64,000 nucleotides of DNA from contig NZ_CP141048.1 in NCBI RefSeq assembly GCF_034627025.1, positions 682,001 to 746,000 on the forward strand, written 5' to 3'. Shown piece by piece: positions 51,890 to 60,179 of the stretch (position 1 is its first letter; each line of letters starts with the position of its first letter). The DNA is from Microvirga lotononidis. Lineage in GTDB: Bacteria; Pseudomonadota; Alphaproteobacteria; Rhizobiales; Beijerinckiaceae. The position numbers and the translations under genes are program-made. Below the pieces are notes generated by a model, which was given only the letters and a program-made list of their open reading frames with translations, did not search any database and was not told the origin of the DNA.

Positions 51890-52278
51890 GCACCTCTTTC
51901 CGACAGGACTTCCGCATCGCGCTTGAGCGAATGCATCGTCCGCTTCGGCGTGAGCGTGGACGACGACATGGCGCTGCGTCCCCACAGCCCGAGGCCGATG
52001 GCGATCAAGGCCAGCACGCCGCCAACGATGAGCGCGGCAAGCGCCTCCGAATGGACGACGGTCGCCAGCCACTTCACGAGCGAGTCTGTCAGCAACATGA
52101 CGGCCGCGATGGCGAAGATCGCCGCCACGACTACCATGGCGAGCCCCATGAAAAGCGTGCGGATGTTCTGAGATACCTCGGTCTTGAAAAGGGTGAATTC
52201 CTTCTGTGCGAGATCGGTGGATTCCCGCAGCGCCTCACCCACGAGACCCTGGATCGTTTGGTTGCCGTTGCCCTGCAT
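51886..52278 (-). CDS. Phage holin superfamily III (Holin-X)-like membrane protein
   Basis: 130 residues. N-terminal amphipathic segment (GLVGEALRESTDLAQKEFTL), two membrane helices (LFMGLAMVVVAAIFAIAAVM and ALAALIVGGVLALIAIGLGL) and a short basic tail. Despite the domain name this family is a chromosomal membrane protein in many proteobacteria, and no other phage gene is near. It lies 11 bp after the preceding gene and overlaps the next. Confidence 0.82.
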   Translation of the reverse strand: MQGNGNQTIQGLVGEALRESTDLAQKEFTLFKTEVSQNIRTLFMGLAMVVVAAIFAIAAVMLLTDSLVKWLATVVHSEALAALIVGGVLALIAIGLGLWGRSAMSSSTLTPKRTMHSLKRDAEVLSERGA

Positions 52279-52289
52279 GGCGGCCTCCG

Positions 52290-52811
52290 TCAGGCGCTGG
52301 AGCGCGAGCGCTGGGCCTGCCGCGCACGGGACCGCGCAGTCTGGGCCTGGCTTTCGCGCACGTCGTCATAGCGAAGGTCCTCGGCCGTGCTTTTGATGAA
52401 GCGGGCGGCAAGGAAGCCGATGGCCACGGTTGCGGCCGCCACGGTTGCCGGGCGGCGACGGACCACATCCTCGAAGTCGTTGAAGAAATCCGCGAAGGTG
52501 CGCTCACGGATGGAATCCGCTAGCTGCTCCAGACCCTCGGCCGCGGTATCGACGACAGCGCGGATGTTGGGCCGCTCATCGAAGGAATGGGTGGATTCGC
52601 GCAGAGAATTGGCGAAATCCGCAACGGATTGCGCGATATCGTCCTTGCGGCGGTCGACGTAATCCGTCGCCTGCTCGCGCGCGGAATCGATGAAGTACCG
52701 GCTGCGCTCCACTGCGGCACCTGCGATGTCGCCGACATCGCCCTTGAGCGCATCCCAATCCTCGTTGCCGTTGTCCTGCTGCCTGTCGGTGTTCTGCTGT
52801 CCCACGCCCAT
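52290..52811 (-). CDS. Stress-operon protein, nutrient-deprivation-induced type
   Basis: 173 residues. Hydrophilic helical body (AVERSRYFIDSAREQATDYV; VDTAAEGLEQLADSIRERTF), one weak hydrophobic stretch (ATVAAATVAIGFLAARFIKS) and an Arg/Gln-rich tail. It resembles proteins named nutrient-deprivation-induced in rhizobia (recalled, not verified). It is first of the four-gene operon. ATG 52811; ATG 52817 in the same frame is also possible. Confidence 0.65.
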   Translation of the reverse strand: MGVGQQNTDRQQDNGNEDWDALKGDVGDIAGAAVERSRYFIDSAREQATDYVDRRKDDIAQSVADFANSLRESTHSFDERPNIRAVVDTAAEGLEQLADSIRERTFADFFNDFEDVVRRRPATVAAATVAIGFLAARFIKSTAEDLRYDDVRESQAQTARSRARQAQRSRSSA

Positions 52812-52933
52812 GGTCAACCTCTTTCAATCGTGAGTGAGTAACCATTAGAAGCGCGGCGGGTTCCGAAGGTCTCCAAGGCTCAATGCTTTAGGGGATGAAG
52901 CGCTCCCTGCTCAGGGCGCTGTCGGGAGGTCCC

Positions 52934-53320
52934 TCACCGGGACGTCGCAAGCCAGTCGACGAGATCGGCCACCTTCTGGCGGGCCTCGTCGTCCTTCAGA
53001 TTCAGGAAGCCGCGCACGATGCGGCGGCTGTCCGAGCGGTTCAGAAACTCGGCCATCAAGCTGTCATCGGTCAAGCCGCCGGCCCGTAGGCCGGGAAGCC
53101 CTTCGAAGAAGAACTCGAAGTTCACATCCAAGATGCCGGCGATTTGAAGCAGGCGGCTCGCACCGATGCGGTTCGTGCCCTTCTCATATTTCTGGATCTG
53201 CTGGAACGTGATCCCGAGGGCACTTGCAAGCTTCTCCTGGCTCATCCCAAGCGTGACGCGCCGGGCTTTGACGCGGCCTCCGATATGCCGATCGACCTCG
53301 TTGGGTGACTTTTTGTGCAA
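52934..53320 (-). CDS. XRE-family transcriptional regulator
   Basis: 128 residues. A Cro/CI-type HTH at 17-72 (MSQEKLASALGITFQQIQKY) and a C-terminal helical part. A TTG start at 53320 is chosen since AGGAG is 6 nt upstream, and the reading frame then begins with a plausible short tail before the HTH. It is divergent from the luxR-type gene with 107 bp between, a position from which it could control luxR (inference). Confidence 0.85.
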   Translation of the reverse strand: MHKKSPNEVDRHIGGRVKARRVTLGMSQEKLASALGITFQQIQKYEKGTNRIGASRLLQIAGILDVNFEFFFEGLPGLRAGGLTDDSLMAEFLNRSDSRRIVRGFLNLKDDEARQKVADLVDWLATSR

Positions 53321-53427
53321 AGAACGCTCCTGCGGCAGCCTTTTCCTCTCCGGGCCTTTTCCAGAACCCTTGTTAGTATTGATACATCATTATAAGCTCG
53401 ATTGGAAAGCCTTTTCGGGAGATTTCC

Positions 53428-54165
53428 TTGAGCGGCAGCGCCTTCGACCACGCGACGGAAGCCTTCAGCTTCATCGACCGCCTCGACGGACTGACCAGCC
53501 TGGACGACGTGGTGGAAGCCGTCGCCCGGACGTTCTCGTTGTTCGGCTTCGAGAACTTCATCATGACGGGCCTGCCGAACCCCAAGGAGCGCTTCGAACA
53601 GGTCGTCCTGCTCAGGAAGTGGCCGATGGGGTGGTTCGATATTTATGTCCGGCACGATTACGTAAGGTCCGACCCAATCATCCGCCTCTGCAAAAACACG
53701 ACGCAGCCCTTCGAGTGGTCAGAGGCACCCTATGACCGGGCAACCGAGCGCAAGGCCGCCGAGGTCATGGAGCGGGCCACGGATTTCAGGATGCGGGACG
53801 GCTTCTGCCTGCCGATTCATGGGATCAATGGTTATGAGGCCTGCTTCTCCATGAGCGGCGTGGACCTTGACCTATCCCCCCGGACGAAGCCCGCCCTCCA
53901 CCTGATGGCCATGTATGCCTTCGAGCGCGCCCGAGGGTTGCTCGATGCCCAGACCCCGGCCGGCCCCAGTTTGCTCACGCCCCGCGAGCGCGAAGCCTTG
54001 CTCTGGGCCGCCGCGGGAAAGTCGGCCGCGGATACGGGTGAGATTCTCGGGATCACCGAACGTACCGTCACGGCCCACATCGTCAGCGCCTGCCAGAAGC
54101 TCGAGGCGGTCAACAAGACCCAGGCGGTGGCGCGGGCGCTTAAATACAAGCTGATCCAGCTGTAA
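53428..54165 (+). CDS. LuxR-type acyl-homoserine-lactone receptor
   Basis: 245 residues. The autoinducer domain keeps all six invariant TraR residues at matching spacing: Trp69, Tyr73, Asp82, Pro83, Trp97, Gly125. C-terminal LuxR HTH at about 180-238 (KSAADTGEILGITERTVTAH). It should bind an acyl- or aryl-homoserine lactone and activate transcription. TTG start with GGGAG 6 nt before. The luxI gene follows after 87 bp containing a lux-box-like palindrome. Confidence 0.9.
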   Translation: MSGSAFDHATEAFSFIDRLDGLTSLDDVVEAVARTFSLFGFENFIMTGLPNPKERFEQVVLLRKWPMGWFDIYVRHDYVRSDPIIRLCKNTTQPFEWSEAPYDRATERKAAEVMERATDFRMRDGFCLPIHGINGYEACFSMSGVDLDLSPRTKPALHLMAMYAFERARGLLDAQTPAGPSLLTPREREALLWAAAGKSAADTGEILGITERTVTAHIVSACQKLEAVNKTQAVARALKYKLIQL

Positions 54166-54171
54166 CGCATC

Positions 54172-54191
54172 ACCTGTAATTTCCTACAATA
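54172..54191 (+). promoter_or_regulatory. lux-box-like palindrome upstream of luxI
   Basis: ACCTGTAATTTCCTACAATA has TGTA-N6-TACA core symmetry, and its left half is the classical ACCTGTA. It lies 61 bp before the luxI ATG and is the natural target for the LuxR protein (inference). Confidence 0.55.
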
Positions 54192-54222
54192 TCTTTCTTC
54201 CGCCTAGCGCGAGAAGAATGCC

Positions 54223-54241
54223 CCCCTTGATCATGAAGGGG
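54223..54241 (+). promoter_or_regulatory. Hairpin covering the luxI ribosome-binding site
   Basis: CCCCTT (54223-54228), a 7-nt loop and AAGGGG (54236-54241) form a 6-bp stem. The right arm is the only purine-rich site before the luxI ATG at 54253 (11 nt spacing). It may lower translation of the autoinducer synthase. Confidence 0.5.
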
Positions 54242-54252
54242 TGTGGAATTCC

Positions 54253-54894
54253 ATGACGACAATTCATGTGATCACGAAGGACAACCTGAGTTTATACGAA
54301 CACCCGTTGGAGGAATACTTCCGCCTCCGGCACGAGGTCTTCGTCAGGGAACGCGGGTGGCAAGGCCTGCATCGCCCCGACGGACGGGAGATCGACGCCT
54401 ACGACAACAGCAACGCGATCTATCTCCTGGCCATCGAACAGGACCGGGTCGTGGGAGGCCAGCGGCTTTACCCGACCGTTCTGCCCCATATGCTGAGCGA
54501 CGTCTTCGGCCACATGGCGCCACGGGGCATCCTCCGAGCCGACCGCGTCTTCGAGTGGACGCGCTACTTCGTCGTCAAGGAAAGACGCATGGGGCGAACG
54601 GATTGCAGGCTTCTCGCGGCCGTGCAGGAGTACTGCCTGGAGGAAGGCATCACGGAACTCACGGCGGTTGTCGAGATGTGGTGGCTGCCGCGCTGGCAGC
54701 AGACAGGCTTCAAGGTAAAGCCTCTGGGCCTGCCGACGACGATCGAAGGCCAGCCCTGCATCGCGGCGTCGATCACCGTGTCACCGGAGAGCCTGGAGCA
54801 GGTTCGCCGCATCGCCGGTCTGCGCGGCTCCGTGCTCGAACGCAATACCCCGCTGTCTCCAGCTATAAGACGGGTGCCGCATGTCGCTGCCTGA
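54253..54894 (+). CDS. LuxI-type acyl-homoserine-lactone synthase
   Basis: 213 residues. The conserved synthase residues are present: Arg26, Phe30, Trp36, Asp48, Asp51, Arg71, Glu101 and Arg104 (RLRHEVFVRERGW, REIDAYDN, GGQRLYPT, EWTRYFV). It makes a homoserine lactone from SAM and an acyl or aryl donor; the side chain cannot be read from sequence. ATG 54253 was chosen; a GTG at 54241 lies in the ribosome-binding hairpin. The next gene overlaps its 3' end. Confidence 0.92.
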   Translation: MTTIHVITKDNLSLYEHPLEEYFRLRHEVFVRERGWQGLHRPDGREIDAYDNSNAIYLLAIEQDRVVGGQRLYPTVLPHMLSDVFGHMAPRGILRADRVFEWTRYFVVKERRMGRTDCRLLAAVQEYCLEEGITELTAVVEMWWLPRWQQTGFKVKPLGLPTTIEGQPCIAASITVSPESLEQVRRIAGLRGSVLERNTPLSPAIRRVPHVAA

Positions 54895-55129
54895 AGAGAA
54901 CCCTCTCCTCTCCTGCATTGTCCCGGACGAGTTGATCGAGCGCGCCTCCCGCAACATGGCGCATTGCCTGGCTCAGTTTCCCGCCATCGCGCGCCTGAGG
55001 CTTCTGGCCTTCATGCATCTGGTGGAATACCCGGACACGATGCGCGCCTCGCTCGAGATCACCCCGTCGGGAACCATGCGGCTAATCCTGGACACGAAGG
55101 TCGCGCCGGATCCGGCCCATCGGCATTGA
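54881..55129 (+). CDS. Small protein overlapping the 3' end of luxI
   Basis: 82 residues, MSLPEENPLLSCIVPDEL to a basic His-rich end. Predicted mixed helix and strand. No signal peptide or motif recognised. The first 14 bp overlap luxI in another frame, so it would be translated by reinitiation or coupling. It could modulate the synthase or its acyl donor (speculative). Composition on this frame is protein-like. Confidence 0.6.
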   Translation: MSLPEENPLLSCIVPDELIERASRNMAHCLAQFPAIARLRLLAFMHLVEYPDTMRASLEITPSGTMRLILDTKVAPDPAHRH

Positions 55130-55162
55130 GGCTGCGCGTTCCGGCCGCCTCGAAAACGAAAG

Positions 55163-55189
55163 AGCCTCGCGCTGCGGGAGCGCGAGGCT
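55163..55189. terminator. Bidirectional terminator between the luxI unit and the DUF892 gene
   Basis: AGCCTCGCGCT (55163-55173), loop GCGGG and AGCGCGAGGCT (55179-55189) form a perfect 11-bp stem. T-rich tracts occur on the minus-strand side. Confidence 0.75.
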
Positions 55190-55208
55190 GTTCCTTCGCA
55201 AGCGTCGT

Positions 55209-55703
55209 TTACGCGGCCTTGGTGTTCACGCGCGCCTCGGCAAGCTGGGTCAGCAGCTTGTCGGTCTTCTTCTCCTCTTCGAGGTTCTGGTCGAGGAGCG
55301 TCACGGCGTCGTTCAGGCCCAGCTCGCCGGCCCAGGTCTTCAGGGAGCCGTAGCGGGTGATCTCGTAATGCTCGACGGCCTGCGCGGCGGCGAGGATGCC
55401 CGCGTCGAGAGCCTCGCTGTCGGCGAAGTCCTCCATGACTTCCTTGCCTTCCTCGATGATGCCGTTGATCGCTTCGCACTGCACGCCGCGAGCTGGCTTG
55501 CCGAGCATCTCGAACACCTTCTCGAGCCGCTCGATCTGGCCTTCCGTCTCTTCGCGATGGGTCTCGAAGGCCTGCTTGAGCTCCTCGGAATCGGCGTTCT
55601 TCGCCATCCGCGGCAGGGCCTTCAGGATCTGTTTCTCGGCGTAGTAGACGTCCTTCAGCGTGTGAAGGAACAGGTCGTTCAGGGTCTTTTCCTTGGCTGC
55701 CAT
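55209..55703 (-). CDS. DUF892 ferritin-like protein (YciE/YciF type)
   Basis: 164 residues of four-helix ferritin-like fold: LNDLFLHTLKDVYYAEKQIL, HREETEGQIERLEKVFEMLG and AAAQAVEHYEITRYGSLKTW, with the Glu/His residues that bind the di-metal site. YciE/YciF proteins are stress-induced and of unknown catalytic role. ATG 55703 follows AAGGAG. Confidence 0.9.
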   Translation of the reverse strand: MAAKEKTLNDLFLHTLKDVYYAEKQILKALPRMAKNADSEELKQAFETHREETEGQIERLEKVFEMLGKPARGVQCEAINGIIEEGKEVMEDFADSEALDAGILAAAQAVEHYEITRYGSLKTWAGELGLNDAVTLLDQNLEEEKKTDKLLTQLAEARVNTKAA

Positions 55704-55840
55704 CGTAACAACTCCTTCGTTGAGCGTGGACTCAACGAAGGTCAAGCTTCGGGGTTCCTGCAGAATTTTTCGGCTCTTGTCACAGGGGAACAACACGGCT
55801 TCGCGTCGCGTTCGGCCAAGATCAAAGAAGGAGAACAGAC

Positions 55841-56077
55841 GTGACGAACATGATGGATGGAGAGCCCAACCTCAGTACGGTCGAGCGCGGGGCCTATATG
55901 CTGGCCGGGCTCGGCCTGGCGGCTGCGGCGGCCAAGCCGCGCCCCAATCCCCTCTTGAACATTCTCGCGCTCGCGGGCGGCTCTTATCTCGCTTGGCGCG
56001 GCTATGTGGGCAATTGCCCCGTCAAGGCGGCCCTCATGGGCTCGGACGCTCAGGATCGCATCGCGCATCACGGCTAG
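55841..56077 (+). CDS. YgaP-like/DUF2892 transmembrane protein
   Basis: 78 residues, GTG start at 55841 with AAGGAGA 6 nt upstream. The N-terminal LSTVERGAYMLAGLGLAAAA is typical of DUF2892, with a second hydrophobic stretch (LLNILALAGGSYLAWRGYVG) and a CPVKAAL segment. Small two-helix inner-membrane protein. It is adjacent to DUF892 in divergent orientation, both likely stress-related. Confidence 0.75.
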   Translation: MTNMMDGEPNLSTVERGAYMLAGLGLAAAAAKPRPNPLLNILALAGGSYLAWRGYVGNCPVKAALMGSDAQDRIAHHG

Positions 56078-56125
56078 AGCATTTTTCGGCGAAGTGGATC
56101 CGGTTGGCCGTCAAAAATGCGGCCC
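56074..56125. repeat. REP-like element, type C
   Basis: TAGAGCATTTTTCGGCGAAG through AAAAATGCGG has inverted arms GCATTTTT/AAAAATGC and an inner GGCGAAGTGGATCCGGTTGGCC core, a form often seen as an extragenic palindrome in Rhizobiales. It follows the DUF2892 stop. Confidence 0.6.
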
Positions 56126-56217
56126 AGCAAAGAAGAGAGATGATTCCACGCTAGTGGAAACAGCTAGAAAGGCAGACCCGGGAGCGGATGCCGCTTCCGG
56201 GATACCCCTCATGCAAG

Positions 56218-56255
56218 AAGGGCCACAGCGAGACTGTGGCCCTTGGCGTTTTTAT
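56218..56255. terminator. Terminator-like hairpin before the GlsB gene end
   Basis: AAGGGCCACAG (56218-56228), CGAGA and CTGTGGCCCTT (56234-56244) form a perfect 11-bp stem, followed on the + strand by GGCGTTTTT. It lies between the convergent DUF2892 and GlsB genes. Confidence 0.65.
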
Positions 56256-56272
56256 CTCGATCCTGGAGCCGA

Positions 56273-56539
56273 TCAATAAGACGACGTCGAGCGGCGTCCG
56301 ACGATCAGGCCATAGATGAAGAGCACGATGATCGCGCCGACGATGGCGCCGATGAACCCTGCCCCCTCATCGGCCCGGTACCAGCCCAGAGCTTGACCGA
56401 GATAGGTGGCGACCACGGCACCCACGATGCCCAGGATGGTCGTCATGATGAAGCCGGAGGGCTCGTTCCGTCCGGGCATGATCCATTTAGCGATCACACC
56501 TGCCACGAAGCCGATGATGATGGTCCAGAGAATGCTCAT
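56273..56539 (-). CDS. GlsB/YeaQ/YmgE family stress membrane protein
   Basis: 88 residues with three hydrophobic helices (ILWTIIIGFVAGVIAKWIMP; GFIMTTILGIVGAVVATYLG; AGFIGAIVGAIIVLFIYGLI), nearly all glycine/alanine-spaced, matching the transglycosylase-associated/GlsB family. Inner membrane, stress-linked. AAGGA precedes ATG 56539. Confidence 0.92.
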   Translation of the reverse strand: MSILWTIIIGFVAGVIAKWIMPGRNEPSGFIMTTILGIVGAVVATYLGQALGWYRADEGAGFIGAIVGAIIVLFIYGLIVGRRSTSSY

Positions 56540-56685
56540 GTTGCGGTCCTTGGTCTGCGTTGCCTCCACAAGGAACGCGCATCCTCGGCTAAGGTTGCGG
56601 CGGGACCGTCTCCCAAAGCCCCATTTCATCATCTCGCCGCACTTGCGACCGACGCTTGCGCTTCGTTCACAGGGAGAAGAACGCC

Positions 56686-56853
56686 ATGAATCCTGCTGGA
56701 GACCATTGGAGCTACGAGGCCGTCCAAGCCCTTCTGTCCCTCGCGCGGGAAGGAGCCCCGGTCTCGGTGATCAGCCTGAAGCTGAAACGGCCGGTCTCGG
56801 AGGTTCGAGCCAAGCTCACCGACCTCGGCATCACTCCGGCGGCCGAGGTCTAG
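56686..56853 (+). CDS. Small hypothetical protein
   Basis: 55 residues (MNPAGDHWSYEAVQALLSLA, then VISLKLKRPVSEVRAKLTDL). AGGGAG lies 8 nt upstream. The sequence resembles a small HTH-like rhizobial family of unknown function, with a helix pair that could contact DNA (inference). Confidence 0.6.
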   Translation: MNPAGDHWSYEAVQALLSLAREGAPVSVISLKLKRPVSEVRAKLTDLGITPAAEV

Positions 56854-57157
56854 AACCCTCGAGACCTTCCTATGCACTCATGGGGTTGCCACGCCTGATC
56901 CCATGCCGATGAACCCGCCGAATACCCTCTCACCTCGTTCTGAGGAGCGGCGGCGCTGTGTCCGACTGATCTGCGTGTGCTCTCCGGGTCCTCCCTCGAG
57001 ACGGCGCGACGCGCCTCCTCGGGATGAGCGCTTGCAAGGAAGAGGTGAATGGCTGGTGCCGGATCGATCACGGCGCCCGAAACGAATGCGGAGTCCAGAT
57101 GCTCAGGATCTGAGCCTCGAACTCTCGTCTCGTCTTCACAGATTGTAGCAAGGAAAA

Positions 57158-57234
57158 TGGCGCGCCCGAAAGGATTCGAACCTCTGACCCCCAGATTCGT
57201 AGTCTGGTGCTCTATCCAGCTGAGCTACGGGCGC
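57158..57234 (-). tRNA. tRNA-Arg (ACG)
   Basis: 77 nt including encoded CCA (57158-57160). Acceptor GCGCCCG pairs with CGGGCGC, and the anticodon loop CTACGAA reads ACG. Full cloverleaf. Confidence 0.95.
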
Positions 57235-57339
57235 TTTATCGGCCGGTTGTTGCAGGAAGCAACGTTCGCCGAGGCCGCTGACATAGAGGCATCTGATCCG
57301 CTTGGCAAGCCTCTTCGTGCAGAAGATGTGCGGAAAGCT

Positions 57340-58776
57340 TCAGTTTGATCCCGACACGGAGGGCCGGTCGGGAATCGAGATCTTGAAGCAAGTGGTGCCG
57401 TGGCTCTCGTCGAGGGCGATGGTCCCGCCGTGAAGCTGGACGAGCTCCGCCGCGATGGGAAGGCCCAGGCCCGTCCCGCCCTTCTGGGCCGAGCCCTGGA
57501 AGGGGGTGAACAGGGTCGCCTTCGCCCGCTCGGGAATGCCGGGACCGTTATCCTTGATCAGGATGCACACGGAGCCGTCCTCCCGGGAGGCGGACACATC
57601 GATCCGGGGGCGCCCCTCCGGGGCCCCGGTCTGGCTGAGAGCCTGGACCGCGTTGCGAACGACATTCACCAGAACCCGGGAGAGCTGATCCGGGTCGGCG
57701 TCAACCATGAGGTCCTCGGGCACCTGGGCCTCGAAGGTGATGCCGACCTCCGGCGCCAGGTCCGTGAGGTTCGACAGTTCCGCGATCAGGGGTGCCAGGG
57801 CGATCAGCCGCCGCTGCGGCAGGGGCTCCGTGGCCCGGCCGTAGGCCAGGGTGGTCTCGCAGAAGGCAATGGCCCGGTCGAGGGTGTTGACGAGCCTGGG
57901 GGCGATGCGCTGGACGCTCTCGTCGCTCACGTTGTCCAGGCGATCCGTGAGGAGCTGGGCCGTGGTGAGCATGTTGCGCAGCTCGTGATTGATCTTGCTG
58001 ACCGCCAGCCCCAGCTGCGCCAGGCGACGCTTCTGGCGCAGCTCATCGGCGAGCGTCGTCTCCATGCGGGCGAGCGCCTGTTCGGCGAGGCCGATCTCGT
58101 CGACGCGATCGGTCGGCTGGATGACCCGCGACGCATCCTCCGGATTGCTGGAGAACTCCGCGATGTTGCCCGTGAGCCGCCGCACGGGACGCACGATCAC
58201 CCATTGCAGGGTGAGATAGACGAGAATCGCCGTGATGCCGGAGATGAACAGGGACAGGAACAGGATGTTGCGCGAGAACTTGATCATGGCCTGGCGCAAG
58301 GGGGCCTGATCGAGAATCATCTCGACGAATTCCACCCCCATGCCGGCGCCGATGACACGAATCGGCTTGTCCGCCGGGTTGAACAGCACGGAGAAGGCGT
58401 CCTGGACCAAGGTCGGCCAATGGGCGTCGCGCAGGTCGACCGTCTTGCTCACCTCGTTCGGCATCTCGCCGGAGGCCAGCAGGCTCCGGCGCCCGCCTCC
58501 CTTCAGGGCAATGGCCTTGGCGCCGACTCCGTGCAGGAGGCGCAGCTCCAACTCCTCCGTCAGGCTTTCCTCAGGCGCGGCATCGAGAACCATGGCGGCG
58601 ATCTGCGCCGCCGCGAGACGGTCGTTCAGCCATGTCAGCCGGAAATTGGCCACGGAGGGCACATAGATGAGCACCTCCGCGATCATCACGAAGAGCACGG
58701 TCAGCAGGAGCAGCCGAGCGGAGAGCCCGAACTGGCTCAGGATGCGTCCTGTGAGAGTGGTCGGCTCGCGGCTCAT
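57340..58776 (-). CDS. HAMP-domain sensor histidine kinase
   Basis: 478 residues. Membrane helix 1 (about 20-40), a periplasmic domain of about 120 residues, membrane helix 2 (about 172-190, NILFLSLFISGITAILVYLT), HAMP (about 190-245), H-box NHELRNMLTTAQLLTDRL, N-box NVVRNAVQAL, G1 KDNGPGIPERAK and G2 GGTGLGLPIAAEL. The H-box form HELRN is typical of the NtrB-like/HPK4 group. No response regulator is adjacent, so the partner is unknown. Confidence 0.92.
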   Translation of the reverse strand: MSREPTTLTGRILSQFGLSARLLLLTVLFVMIAEVLIYVPSVANFRLTWLNDRLAAAQIAAMVLDAAPEESLTEELELRLLHGVGAKAIALKGGGRRSLLASGEMPNEVSKTVDLRDAHWPTLVQDAFSVLFNPADKPIRVIGAGMGVEFVEMILDQAPLRQAMIKFSRNILFLSLFISGITAILVYLTLQWVIVRPVRRLTGNIAEFSSNPEDASRVIQPTDRVDEIGLAEQALARMETTLADELRQKRRLAQLGLAVSKINHELRNMLTTAQLLTDRLDNVSDESVQRIAPRLVNTLDRAIAFCETTLAYGRATEPLPQRRLIALAPLIAELSNLTDLAPEVGITFEAQVPEDLMVDADPDQLSRVLVNVVRNAVQALSQTGAPEGRPRIDVSASREDGSVCILIKDNGPGIPERAKATLFTPFQGSAQKGGTGLGLPIAAELVQLHGGTIALDESHGTTCFKISIPDRPSVSGSN

Positions 58777-58959
58777 TCCCGTTTCATTCCAGGCGGCGCC
58801 CCTGAAGACCGGCCGCCGCGCTCATGGATTGTGAGCCGACGATTCGAGAAACGCCACCGTCGCGCCCAACATGGGCTGGGATAAAGGGAGATAGGAATGG
58901 AGCAAGCCCGAAAGCGAGCTCCACGCTAGGATTCGATGCCCTCATCCACGCCTGCTTAA

Positions 58960-59757
58960 TCATCGGCCCTCGTCGGCGACGCGCCTGCGCCAGTGCTTCA
59001 GCGCAACCGGAACCAGTGCGAGCGCTCCCAGGATCACGAGAGCGATCAGGAGTTCCGGCGTCAACAGGCTCCGCGGGTCGAAATCGACCGCGCAATCGCC
59101 TCGCCCGGCCGCCCGGCATTCGGCCAGGAGCGTCTTGTGCCGTGACAGCGCCTCGTCCAGTCCCGAGCCTGCGAAGGCGAACGCAAAGGAAACCGGCAGG
59201 ATCCCCAGTTGGGTCGCCAGAACGAAGGTCTTGGCGGGCATGCCGAAAAAGGCCGCGGCGAGGTTCGTGAGCCAGAATGGCACGGCAGGAATCAGGCGAA
59301 GCGAAAGAAGATAGAAGAAGGCCTGCTTCCGGAAGCCCGCCGCAAGGGCCTGGATCCGCCCGCCTGCCCTCTGCAGGAGAGGCCCCGCGAGAGACGTGCG
59401 GGCGATCAGGAAGAGGCCGGTCGCCCCCATGGTGGCTGCCACGGAAGCCGCGATCCCCCCGAGCACCCAACCGAACAGATAGCCACCGACGGTCGTCAGC
59501 AGGGCGGAAACCGGCAGGGACAGGGTGACAGCCGCCACATAGATCGCCCCGAACAGGGCGAGCATGGCAACGCGATGGGCGGCGACGTGGTCCTGCAGCC
59601 ATGTCTGGTAGCGGATGAAGGTCTCGAAGCTCAAGGACCGGTGCAGGCCCGATGCGAAGAAGGCCCCCAGCACCAGGACGACGAGCCCGAGGGGCAGGAT
59701 GCGCAGGAGACGGGACGCTCCCTTTGGGCTATGAGCGTTCTGTTGCGGATCGACCAC
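58960..59757 (-). CDS. TVP38/TMEM64 (VTT domain) membrane protein
   Basis: 265 residues with about six hydrophobic segments and the VTT signature GGYLFGWVLGGIAASVAATM and RLIPAVPFWLTNLAAAFFGM, as in DedA-like VTT-domain lipid scramblases. A GTG start at 59757 is chosen since AAGGAGA is 5 nt upstream; longer frames start in unrelated sequence. A charged loop with two cysteines (LAECRAAGRGDCAVD) lies before the last helix. Function in phospholipid or stress homeostasis is inferred from the family. Confidence 0.82.
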   Translation of the reverse strand: MVDPQQNAHSPKGASRLLRILPLGLVVLVLGAFFASGLHRSLSFETFIRYQTWLQDHVAAHRVAMLALFGAIYVAAVTLSLPVSALLTTVGGYLFGWVLGGIAASVAATMGATGLFLIARTSLAGPLLQRAGGRIQALAAGFRKQAFFYLLSLRLIPAVPFWLTNLAAAFFGMPAKTFVLATQLGILPVSFAFAFAGSGLDEALSRHKTLLAECRAAGRGDCAVDFDPRSLLTPELLIALVILGALALVPVALKHWRRRVADEGR

Positions 59758-60026
59758 GACTTCTCCTTGTTTTTCAGGCCCTACATAGGGCCTGACGGCG
59801 GCGGGCCCACGGACTCGGCGCCTGAGGCGGGGCTGCTGGGCCGATTGCCGCATAAGGGCCAGAGCAGCGTTGACTTTGCCCCTCCATTCCTTCATAAGCC
59901 CGCAAGCTGACAGCGCTCTTCTGGGGCGCTGATCGTTTTTTCGAGACAGTTTCGGGGGCAACCCCATTTTAACCAGACGGGCGCGAGCCATCGAGCACCG
60001 CTGCCCCATTCGACCGGAGATGTGCC

Positions 60027-60161
60027 GTGAAGAGGACGTATCAACCGAGCAAGCTGGTTCGCAAGCGCCGCCACGGCTTCCGTGCGCGCATGGCGACCAA
60101 GGGTGGCCGCAAGGTCATTGCCGCTCGCCGCGCCCATGGCCGCAAGCGCCTTTCGGCGTAA
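60027..60161 (+). CDS. rpmH: 50S ribosomal protein L34
   Basis: 44 residues, [20 protein letters not shown] with the C-terminal [18 protein letters not shown], the standard L34. GTG start at 60027 with GGAG upstream. First of rpmH-rnpA-yidC, the universal cluster. Confidence 0.98.
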   Translation: MKRTYQPSKLVRKRRHGFRARMATKGGRKVIAARRAHGRKRLSA

Positions 60162-60179
60162 GCAGCTAAGGATCGCCCG

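Noticed and set aside
51886..52278. Prophage remnant suggested by the holin-type domain
   Set aside because: No lysin, capsid, integrase or repeat boundary nearby. Holin-X-like proteins are normal chromosomal genes and this one sits in a stress operon.
59758..60026. Replication origin near rpmH/rnpA/yidC
   Set aside because: No DnaA-box cluster (TTATCCACA-like) or AT-rich unwinding region was seen and dnaA/dnaN are absent; in alphaproteobacteria the origin is often elsewhere.
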